This document shows positions 7,931-11,672 of a DNA stretch of 11,672 nucleotides, in pieces. Made by a program: the position numbers and the translations under genes. Position 1 is the first letter of the stretch; every line of letters starts with the position of its first letter. The notes beneath the pieces were generated by a model, which searched no databases, was not told where the DNA came from, and was given only the letters and a program-made list of their open reading frames with translations. Origin of the DNA: Oscillospiraceae bacterium (lineage in GTDB: Bacteria; Bacillota; Clostridia; Oscillospirales; Oscillospiraceae); assembly GCA_020025305.1 (NCBI GenBank), contig JAHHSG010000023.1, positions 1-11,672 on the forward strand, written 5' to 3'.

Positions 7931-7965
7931 GCCCCCGGCTTGTGCGCTGTGCATGAGCCGGGGGC
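7931..7965 (+). terminator. intrinsic terminator of the reductase gene
   Basis: A perfect 10-bp G+C-rich stem (GCCCCCGGCT, 7931-7940, with 7956-7965) can extend by five more pairs, two of them G-U, to a 5-base loop. It starts 17 bases after the stop codon and is followed by the U-rich CTATTTATT. Confidence 0.85.
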
Positions 7966-8004
7966 CTATTTATTGGCACAGGAAAGACCCTCTTTCCATA
8001 CAGC

Positions 8005-8035
8005 AAAAGGTCCGGAGCAAAGATCCGGACCTTTT
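8005..8035. terminator. bidirectional terminator between convergent genes
   Basis: A perfect 12-bp stem (8005-8016 with 8024-8035) with a 7-base loop has AAAA at one end and TTTT at the other, so it can work in both directions. It most likely ends the repressor transcript on the minus strand (stop codon 26 bases away) and backs up the reductase terminator. Confidence 0.85.
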
Positions 8036-8060
8036 ACATTTCTTTCCTATATTCACATAC

Positions 8061-8813
8061 TTACATGGGCAAAGGCTGGGTGCGCACCATCACCCGTCCA
8101 AAGCAGGTGAGGCTCCGCCCGCCGTCCGGCGGCAGCAGTACGTCCGCATCGGCGCGACGGCGATTGAGAGAGAAGAGATACACCATCCCCAGCGGGTCAC
8201 GGTAATACTGTTTGCAGAGCATCTCGCCGTCCACACAGAATATGCCCACGTCCCCATTTTGCAGCGGATCGTGGTTGACATACACCGAAGAACCATCGGC
8301 GATCAGCGGCTCCATGGAATCGCCTTGGATCCGCACCGCCAGCTCTGCCCCTTGGGGCACCGCCCCCGTAACAGGAATCAGTTCATAGTCATCACCAAAA
8401 GCCGGAGCCGCATAGCCTGCCGCTGCAGGGGAGCAGTACAGCGGGATCATGCGCTGCCGCTCCACCGGCATCTGCTGCTCCCCCTGCATTTCCGTTTGCC
8501 AGGCGTCCAATCCATCCAGCAGCTGCTGTACCGTCTGCCGCCCCGTCAAGCCCAGGTTTCTGTATTTCTCCAATAATGCCTGCTCTTCATCGGAACAGGT
8601 ATTCCCGTCAAAACGAAAGCTGTCTCGATAAAGGTAGTTGGCATCCACACCCAACGCATCGAACAGCCGCAGCAATACCTCTTCCCGCGGCGCACTAACG
8701 CCCGTCTCATAGTTCCCGATGGCGGATCGGGACACCCCCAGCCGTTCCGCCAACTCCGGGCGGCTCATTCTCAGTTCCTCCCGCCGCTGGCGCAGCCGTT
8801 CTCCAAAGGCCAT
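8061..8813 (-). CDS. LexA/CI-type repressor: XRE helix-turn-helix plus S24 self-cleaving peptidase
   Basis: A DNA-binding repressor expected to lose activity by RecA-stimulated self-cleavage, as LexA and phage CI do. Seen: 250 aa. An XRE helix-turn-helix spans about 4-60 (MSRPELAERLGV, recognition helix near SRSAIGNYE, 28-36), a linker with a helical part follows to about 120, and the S24 domain has cleavage site A132-G133 in AAAGY, catalytic S166 in GDSMEPL and K201 in MLCKQYY. All parts for self-cleavage are present. AGGAGG before the ATG at 8813 supports the start. The upstream region holds four evenly spaced palindrome-like sites overlapping its promoters, consistent with autoregulation. 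It is probably not LexA itself: no CGAAC-N4-GTTCG box was seen and the helix-turn-helix is XRE-type. It may be a prophage relic or a resident stress regulator. Confidence 0.93.
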   Translation of the reverse strand: MAFGERLRQRREELRMSRPELAERLGVSRSAIGNYETGVSAPREEVLLRLFDALGVDANYLYRDSFRFDGNTCSDEEQALLEKYRNLGLTGRQTVQQLLDGLDAWQTEMQGEQQMPVERQRMIPLYCSPAAAGYAAPAFGDDYELIPVTGAVPQGAELAVRIQGDSMEPLIADGSSVYVNHDPLQNGDVGIFCVDGEMLCKQYYRDPLGMVYLFSLNRRRADADVLLPPDGGRSLTCFGRVMVRTQPLPM

Positions 8814-8855
8814 GCTTTCTCCCTCCTTCGACTTTTTTCGTCATTTTCTCTTCCT

Positions 8856-8884
8856 ATGGTAACTTAGTTTCTTGGTTTTGTCAA
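8856..8884 (-). promoter_or_regulatory. leftward promoter of the repressor gene
   Basis: On the minus strand a perfect -35 TTGACA (8884-8879), a 17-base spacer and TACCAT (8861-8856) lead to a start near 8849, about 36 bases before the ATG. Operator-like site 1 (8864-8874) lies wholly within the spacer, so bound repressor should block RNA polymerase. Confidence 0.6.
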
Positions 8885-8887
8885 TTC

Positions 8888-8896
8888 ATTATATCA
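8888..8896 (-). promoter_or_regulatory. possible second repressor promoter, extended -10
   Basis: On the minus strand TGATATAAT is an extended -10 (TGn plus consensus TATAAT) with no convincing -35. It overlaps the edge of operator site 2. It could give a second repressor transcript with a leader of about 68 nt, or be a chance A+T-rich match. Confidence 0.35.
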
Positions 8897-8916
8897 AGAA
8901 ACTTGTTAATTTATAC

Positions 8917-8945
8917 TTGACTTGCCAGTTTTCTTGTGATATTCT
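8917..8945 (+). promoter_or_regulatory. rightward promoter divergent from the repressor
   Basis: TTGACT (8917-8922), a 17-base spacer and TATTCT (8940-8945) point away from the repressor gene. Operator site 3 (8926-8936) fills the middle of the spacer, mirroring site 1 in the leftward promoter. A transcript would start near 8952 and cross site 4. Confidence 0.5.
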
Positions 8946-8969
8946 GAAATTGCTCTCAAGGTAATTGGT

Positions 8970-9170
8970 ATGTCTACCAAAAAAGCAGGCATGCAAAACC
9001 AATACTGTCGGCATAAAAATGTGAAAAGGGCCTGCTGTCATTTTGCGGAATTTGTCCTGCATTATTCCTGCCCCATAATGCAAGACACCTCCGCCACAGG
9101 ATCGTCAGGCGGTATCCGGCAAAAGGGAAGAGGAGAGTGCTGTCTGCTCCATTGTCCGGCACCGTATTAG
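8970..9170 (+). CDS. small unassigned cysteine-rich ORF downstream of the rightward promoter
   Basis: I do not recognise this 66-residue reading frame. It is included because it is the first ATG after the rightward promoter, about 18 nt from the predicted transcript start, with a weak AAGG 8 bases upstream. Seen: a basic start (MSTKKAG, later HKNVKRACCH), eight cysteines in all including two CC pairs, no clear membrane segment and a Gly/Ser-rich middle. A small hairpin (TTGGTA-TGTC-TACCAA, 8965-8980) covers its start codon. If real, it would be the gene controlled by the neighbouring repressor. It may equally be a chance frame in decayed DNA. Confidence 0.22.
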   Translation: MSTKKAGMQNQYCRHKNVKRACCHFAEFVLHYSCPIMQDTSATGSSGGIRQKGRGECCLLHCPAPY

Positions 9171-9510
9171 CCGCCATGCCATGCCCTGTTCTCCCACGCC
9201 GCTGCCACCTGTGCAGCAATGCTTCGTCCATTCTGCCGCATGGACGAAGCACCAGCACAGGCAGCCGTCACCAACCACAGGGACGCTGAGCAAAGCCTTG
9301 TTTTGCCCGCTGCAGGTCTATGCCCCGTACAGGACAACGCCGCCCTTGAGAGCCGCCGCCATACCAAACAGGATGCCCCACAAGCCGCAGCCTTTCTGTC
9401 CGCATCAATTTTCCGCCCTTCCTTTTTGCCATTACCGCCTGCTTTCTGTAGGGCAAAAGGGCAACAAAAAGCTCCGCCCCCATGTGTATAACACACAAGA
9501 AAGGCGAAGC
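9171..9510. other. 340 bp without a recognisable gene
   Basis: No convincing coding region, tRNA or known RNA family was seen on either strand. By eye the base composition is as G+C-rich as the genes, unlike the A+T-rich promoter spacers elsewhere in the window. Open frames on the minus strand (for example a 76-residue frame at 9268-9498) have no family-like motifs. A short hydrophobic stretch, WGILFGMAAALKGGVVLYGA, occurs in another minus-strand frame without a clear start. The region may be a decayed gene. It contains the hairpin at 9220-9251. Confidence 0.5.
9220..9251. repeat. perfect 12-bp inverted repeat in gene-free DNA
   Basis: TGCTTCGTCCAT (9220-9231) and ATGGACGAAGCA (9240-9251) pair perfectly around the 8-base loop TCTGCCGC. 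No T-run follows on either strand, so it is not an intrinsic terminator. It could be part of a structured RNA, a protein-binding site, or a relic. Confidence 0.7.
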
Positions 9511-9544
9511 AAAAAAACTCCCGAATGCCGAAGCATCCGGGAGT
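9511..9544 (-). terminator. intrinsic terminator of the tRNA-Thr/tRNA-Tyr operon
   Basis: On the minus strand a 12-bp stem with one G-U pair (9544-9533 with 9528-9517) is closed by a TTCG tetraloop and followed by seven T's. It begins 2 bases after the CCA end of tRNA-Tyr. Confidence 0.93.
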
Positions 9545-9545
9545 C

Positions 9546-9630
9546 TGGTGGGGGATGGTGGATTCGAACCACCGAAGGCGGTGCCAGCAGATTTACAGTC
9601 TGTCCCCTTTGGCCACTCGGGAAATCCCCC
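9546..9630 (-). tRNA. tRNA-Tyr (anticodon GTA)
   Basis: An 85-nt class II tRNA: acceptor GGGGGAT/ATCCCCC, anticodon stem CAGA/TCTG around loop CTGTAAA (anticodon GTA), long variable arm with a CTTCGG turn, T-loop TTCGAAT, discriminator A and an encoded CCA. It is second in the operon, 9 bases after tRNA-Thr. Confidence 0.96.
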
Positions 9631-9639
9631 TTATAAAAT

Positions 9640-9715
9640 TGGAGCTGGTGGACGGACTCGAACCCCCGACCTGCTGATTACAAATCAGCTGCTCTACCAG
9701 CTGAGCTACACCAGC
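9640..9715 (-). tRNA. tRNA-Thr (anticodon TGT)
   Basis: A 76-nt cloverleaf: acceptor GCTGGTG/CACCAGC, D-arm AGCTGGTA, anticodon stem GCTGA/TCAGC with loop TTTGTAA (anticodon TGT), T-loop TTCGAGT, discriminator T and an encoded CCA. As read, the T-stem GGGGG/CCGTC has a G-G mismatch and a G-U pair. It is first in the two-tRNA operon. Confidence 0.95.
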
Positions 9716-9729
9716 GAACAACCAGCGAA
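9710..9729. repeat. short direct repeat at the 5' end of tRNA-Thr
   Basis: ACCAGCGAA occurs at 9710-9718 and again at 9721-9729, a period of 11 bases. The second copy duplicates the first bases of tRNA-Thr plus its leader just upstream of the mature 5' end. Confidence 0.7.
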
Positions 9730-9733
9730 ATTT

Positions 9734-9762
9734 ATAATAGCAGAACTTTTTGTGTTTGTCAA
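9734..9762 (-). promoter_or_regulatory. promoter of the tRNA-Thr/tRNA-Tyr operon
   Basis: On the minus strand a perfect -35 TTGACA (9762-9757), a 17-base spacer and TATTAT (9739-9734) lie just upstream of tRNA-Thr. This is one of the strongest promoter matches in the window. Confidence 0.8.
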
Positions 9763-9816
9763 TGTTTTTTTACAAAGTGTGTTGAGAAAATCATTTTCAG
9801 AAAGAGGGAGATCTAT

Positions 9817-10050
9817 TTGACACTTACACAGCTTTCAGCGCTGTATCGAGACAGTGCCGCTGCCATCGCCCAGCGCATCAAACAGCTGCAGGGACAACTT
9901 TTGGAGGAGATGGACGAAGATGAGCAGTTCCATCTTCGCCAGCGAATCCGGGAACTGCAGCCCCTGCTGCGCCAGAGCCGGGAATTGGCAGAACTAACTG
10001 CACATTACTATGAAAGGAGCCGTGCCCGCAATGGCAAATACATCCTTTGA
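9817..10050 (+). CDS. small helical protein of unknown function, partner of the sigma-like gene
   Basis: I do not recognise a named family. Seen: 77 aa, almost wholly alpha-helical by composition, rich in Gln, Arg, Glu and Leu, with leucine/isoleucine spacing that suits an antiparallel coiled coil (about 4-35 and 38-68). It has no signal peptide or membrane segment. It starts at TTG: GAGGGAG stands 6 bases upstream and no ATG exists at the front of the frame. Its last 20 bases overlap the ATG of the sigma-like gene, so the two are probably translated together and may form one complex, with this protein as partner, anti-sigma or adaptor. That is inference. No clear promoter was found upstream. 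Confidence 0.75.
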   Translation: MTLTQLSALYRDSAAAIAQRIKQLQGQLLEEMDEDEQFHLRQRIRELQPLLRQSRELAELTAHYYERSRARNGKYIL

Positions 10051-10318
10051 TCTCATGGACTTAGCCGGACTGCAGCTGTGGCAGCGGGAGCAGGGGGAGG
10101 ACAACCACCTGCGTATGGAACGGCTTTTGGGAAATCTCCCCAAAGCCATGGAGGAAGAGCTGACGGCACGGCAGCGGCAGATGCTCACCATGCACTTTTT
10201 TGACGGCAAATCCGTGACCCAGATTGCCGAAGAGCTGCATCTGGCCAAGTCCACCGTTTCCCGCACCATTTCACGCTCGGTGGACAAGCTATTCCGTACG
10301 CTGCGTTACAGTTTATAG
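10031..10318 (+). CDS. short sigma-70 region 4-type helix-turn-helix protein
   Basis: A 95-aa protein whose C-terminal half is a sigma-70 region 4-like DNA-binding domain: LTARQRQMLTMHFFDGKSVTQIAEELHLAKSTVSR-type order at 44-78, with helix-turn-helix residues IAEELHL and STVSRTISR, then a basic end. There is no region 2, so it lacks the -10-binding and core-clamp parts of a full sigma factor. The N-terminal 40 residues are helical and acidic/amphipathic. It may be a transcription activator that touches the -35, like ArpU/YlxM-style proteins, or half of a split sigma. The ATG at 10031 is chosen because AAAGGAG lies 11 bases upstream; an earlier in-frame ATG at 10010 would translate that site. 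It overlaps the 77-aa gene. Confidence 0.85.
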   Translation: MANTSFDLMDLAGLQLWQREQGEDNHLRMERLLGNLPKAMEEELTARQRQMLTMHFFDGKSVTQIAEELHLAKSTVSRTISRSVDKLFRTLRYSL

Positions 10319-10321
10319 TAC

Positions 10322-10349
10322 TTGACTTTCTTTTTTGAAAGCATATACT
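10322..10349 (+). promoter_or_regulatory. promoter of the YitT-family gene
   Basis: TTGACT (10322-10327), a 16-base spacer and TATACT (10344-10349) begin 4 bases after the stop of the sigma-like gene. No terminator separates the two, so read-through from the upstream pair is also possible. Confidence 0.6.
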
Positions 10350-10406
10350 GTCGTTATAGGGCTATACATTATGTATTATATCTGCGTATGAATGAGGAGA
10401 AATATT

Positions 10407-11288
10407 ATGTTAGAAAAAGCCTTGCATCACCCCATCGCCCGGATCATTACCGGTGTTGTGGGTATCTTTCTGATGTCGGTGGGCATCAACTTGTTCATTG
10501 TGCCTGTCCACCTCTATTCCGGCGGCCTGATGGGACTAAGTCAGGTGGTGCGTACCCTCTTAACGGATTATTGCCATCTGAGCTTTCCCTTTGACATTGC
10601 CGGCCTTCTCAATCTGGTGCTGAACCTGCCCCTCTTTTGGCTGGCATGGCGCAACTTTGGACGGCCCTTTGTGGTGCGCACCATCATCTGTACCGTGGCC
10701 AGCTCTTTCTTCCTCAGTATTATTCCCATTCCTACCGCCCCTATTCTCAATGATATGCTGACCAACTGCCTGGTTGGCGGTCTGCTGGTAGGCTTTGCCA
10801 GCGGCATTGTACTGACCAGCGGCTGCTCCAGCGGCGGCACCGACATCATCGGTCTATACATGTCTAAAAAGAAGTCCAATTTCAGCGTGGGGCGCTTTTC
10901 CCTCATTTTCAACGTCATTCTCTATGCGGTATGCCTCTTCCTCTTCAATATCCCCACCGCCATCTACTCGGTGATCTGCAATGTGTTTTCCAACTTTATG
11001 GTGGATCGCTCTCACCAGCAGAACGTGGTCATGGAGGTTTTGATCTTCACCAAGGATAAGCGCCCGGAGCTGCCCCGCTACATCATCGAGAAACTGGAAC
11101 GCGGTGTCACCTTCTGGGAGGGCCACGGCGGTTACACCGGCGATGATCTGCGGGTACTGTGCGTATGTCTGTCCAAATTTGAGATCGACGCGCTGCAGCA
11201 CGCTGTGCGGGAAATTGATCCCAACGCTTTCTTCATTGTGAAAAAGGCCGTGCGCATCGGCGGTAATTTTACTCGCCATCTGGGCTGA
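10407..11288 (+). CDS. YitT-family membrane protein with C-terminal DUF2179 domain
   Basis: An integral membrane protein of the YitT family, whose molecular role is not established. Seen: 293 aa. About five hydrophobic segments lie between residues 10 and 185 (roughly 13-33, 60-80, 90-108, 118-137, 160-182). The family motif SGCSSGGTDIIG is at 138-149, with SGGLMGLSQ (38-46) in the first repeat. A soluble DUF2179-like domain (about 212-285) follows with RGVTFWEGHGGYTGDD, a block typical of the family. I start at the ATG at 10407 because AGGAGA is 6 bases upstream; the in-frame ATG at 10392 would include that site. It has its own promoter and a strong terminator, so it is probably a single-gene unit. 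Confidence 0.93.
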   Translation: MLEKALHHPIARIITGVVGIFLMSVGINLFIVPVHLYSGGLMGLSQVVRTLLTDYCHLSFPFDIAGLLNLVLNLPLFWLAWRNFGRPFVVRTIICTVASSFFLSIIPIPTAPILNDMLTNCLVGGLLVGFASGIVLTSGCSSGGTDIIGLYMSKKKSNFSVGRFSLIFNVILYAVCLFLFNIPTAIYSVICNVFSNFMVDRSHQQNVVMEVLIFTKDKRPELPRYIIEKLERGVTFWEGHGGYTGDDLRVLCVCLSKFEIDALQHAVREIDPNAFFIVKKAVRIGGNFTRHLG

Positions 11289-11347
11289 TATTCACAATAA
11301 TAGGAAAAGGTGTTCTTTGGACGCACCCCCTACGAAAATATGGCTGT

Positions 11348-11394
11348 AAGGTATGGCACAACCCTTCTACTGGTTGTGCCATACCTTCTTTTTT
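11348..11394 (+). terminator. intrinsic terminator of the YitT-family gene
   Basis: A perfect 16-bp stem (11348-11363 with 11372-11387) with an 8-base loop is followed by CTTTTTT. It lies about 60 bases after the stop codon and is the longest uninterrupted stem in the window. Confidence 0.95.
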
Positions 11395-11562
11395 GCAAGT
11401 ATTTTCGCTCAAAAACACAAAAAATCCCAAGGTTGGCTCTTGCCTGCACTTTCCTTGGAATTCTCCCCCTGACGCCATACAGCGCCGCATTCTTCACTTT
11501 TCATGGTGTCCTACTCTATTCTTTCCGCCGTTCCCTTGAGGATCGTGGGCTTTGATGCGAAA
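11395..11562. other. intergenic stretch with no gene seen
   Basis: From the YitT stop (11288) to the tRNA-Gly terminators nothing coding is supported. This part holds only a loose inverted repeat (CCAAGG, 11427-11432, with CCTTGG, 11453-11458). A frame of 81 codons (11310-11555) crosses the YitT terminator and is not believed. Confidence 0.5.
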
Positions 11563-11587
11563 ACTGCCCATTTTAAAAATGGGCAGT
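11563..11587 (-). terminator. second, distal terminator after tRNA-Gly
   Basis: An 11-bp perfect stem (11563-11573 with 11577-11587) with a 3-base loop is followed on the minus strand by TTTTCG. It lies directly after the first terminator, so the two act in tandem for minus-strand transcripts. Confidence 0.65.
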
Positions 11588-11621
11588 AAAAAACCCCTCC
11601 GCTATTGCAGAAGGGCTTTTT
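11588..11621 (-). terminator. first terminator of tRNA-Gly
   Basis: A 15-bp stem with three G-U pairs (11621-11607 with 11602-11588) and a 4-base loop begins at the last base of the tRNA CCA end and finishes in six T's on the minus strand. The A/T-rich ends could let it act in both directions. Confidence 0.88.
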
Positions 11622-11672
11622 GGAGCGGGCGACGAGGCTCGAACTCGCTACCTCAACCTTGGCAAGGTTGCG
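11621..11672 (-). tRNA. tRNA-Gly (anticodon GCC), 3' part, cut by the window edge
   Basis: Visible are the anticodon arm CAACC-TTGCCAA-GGTTG (anticodon GCC), variable loop, T-arm GCGAG-TTCGAGC-CTCGT, 3' acceptor strand CGCCCGC, discriminator T and encoded CCA. The D-arm and 5' acceptor strand lie beyond the right edge. Confidence 0.93.

Larger units (their letters stand above)
8864..8967. promoter_or_regulatory. four-site operator array, 31-bp period
   Basis: Four 11-bp sites related to the palindrome CAAG-N3-CTTG: TTAGTTTCTTG (8864-8874), CAAGAAACTTG (8895-8905), CAGTTTTCTTG (8926-8936) and CAAGGTAATTG (8957-8967). Site 2 is the perfect palindrome. Sites 1 and 3 match it at 9 of 11 positions and site 4 at 8 of 11 (best orientation). 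Centres are at 8869, 8900, 8931 and 8962, exactly 31 bp apart, which is close to three helical turns and places all sites on one face. Binding by the adjacent repressor is inferred from position and symmetry. Confidence 0.6.

Noticed and set aside
9167..9498. Minus-strand frames of 109 and 76 codons in the gene-free stretch
   Set aside because: They overlap each other in different frames, start directly after the tRNA operon terminator with no promoter seen, and show no recognisable domain. They are kept only as a hint of a decayed gene.
8946..9510. A known structured RNA (RNase P RNA, tmRNA, 6S, SRP RNA or common riboswitch)
   Set aside because: None of the conserved core sequences of these families could be found on either strand by reading.
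9181..9636. A 151-codon plus-strand frame
   Set aside because: It extends through the tRNA-Tyr terminator and tRNA-Tyr itself, so it cannot be a normal gene.
8061..9715. A complete prophage or integrative element at the tRNA genes
   Set aside because: No integrase, excisionase or structural genes and no duplicated tRNA 3' end (attachment site) were seen. Only a repressor and its control region are present.
11310..11555. An 81-codon hydrophobic plus-strand frame starting at GTG after the YitT gene
   Set aside because: It runs straight through the perfect 16-bp YitT terminator and its T-tract, has no well-spaced ribosome binding site, and its hydrophobic look comes largely from T-rich DNA.
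1..11672. A CRISPR array or defence system
   Set aside because: There are no spaced direct repeats of 23-40 bases and no cas or other defence-gene motifs in any frame.

Overview
The window looks like chromosomal DNA of a Gram-positive anaerobe of class Clostridia, most likely an Oscillospiraceae-type gut bacterium. This is inferred from the miaB-mutS-mutL order, AGGAGG-type ribosome binding sites, TTGACA/TATAAT-type promoters, tRNA genes with encoded CCA ends and fairly G+C-rich coding DNA. No database search was possible, so the taxon is an inference.

Left third (55-5276, minus strand): a miaB-mutS-mutL operon for tRNA A37 methylthiolation and DNA mismatch repair, read leftward from a promoter near 5393-5421. 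MutL ends at an in-frame TAA inside its proline-rich linker, and the same frame stays open from there to the window edge. The endonuclease/dimerisation half is therefore cut off, separately translated, or lost to a mutation or sequencing error.

Centre (5460-8035): divergent from miaB are lspA (lipoprotein signal peptidase) and an overlapping RluA-family pseudouridine synthase gene. Then come a minus-strand tRNA-Val(GAC) with its own promoter and terminator, and a plus-strand short-chain reductase that most resembles the YmfI type (elongation factor P 5-aminopentanone reductase). Two strong hairpin terminators separate it from the next, convergent gene.

Regulatory island (8061-9510): a LexA/CI-type self-cleaving repressor on the minus strand. 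Upstream lie four CAAG-N3-CTTG-like 11-bp sites whose centres are exactly 31 bp apart (8869, 8900, 8931, 8962). Two divergent promoters are placed almost symmetrically about the second site. The rightward promoter enters about 560 bp with no recognised gene, holding one small unassigned cysteine-rich ORF (8970-9170) and a perfect 12-bp hairpin. This is the most unusual structure in the window.

Right third (9511-11672): a tRNA-Thr(TGT)/tRNA-Tyr(GTA) operon on the minus strand; a two-gene plus-strand unit of a 77-residue helical protein and a 95-residue protein made almost only of a sigma-70 region 4 helix-turn-helix; a YitT-family membrane protein with its own promoter and a perfect 16-bp-stem terminator; and the 3' part of a minus-strand tRNA-Gly(GCC) with two tandem terminators.
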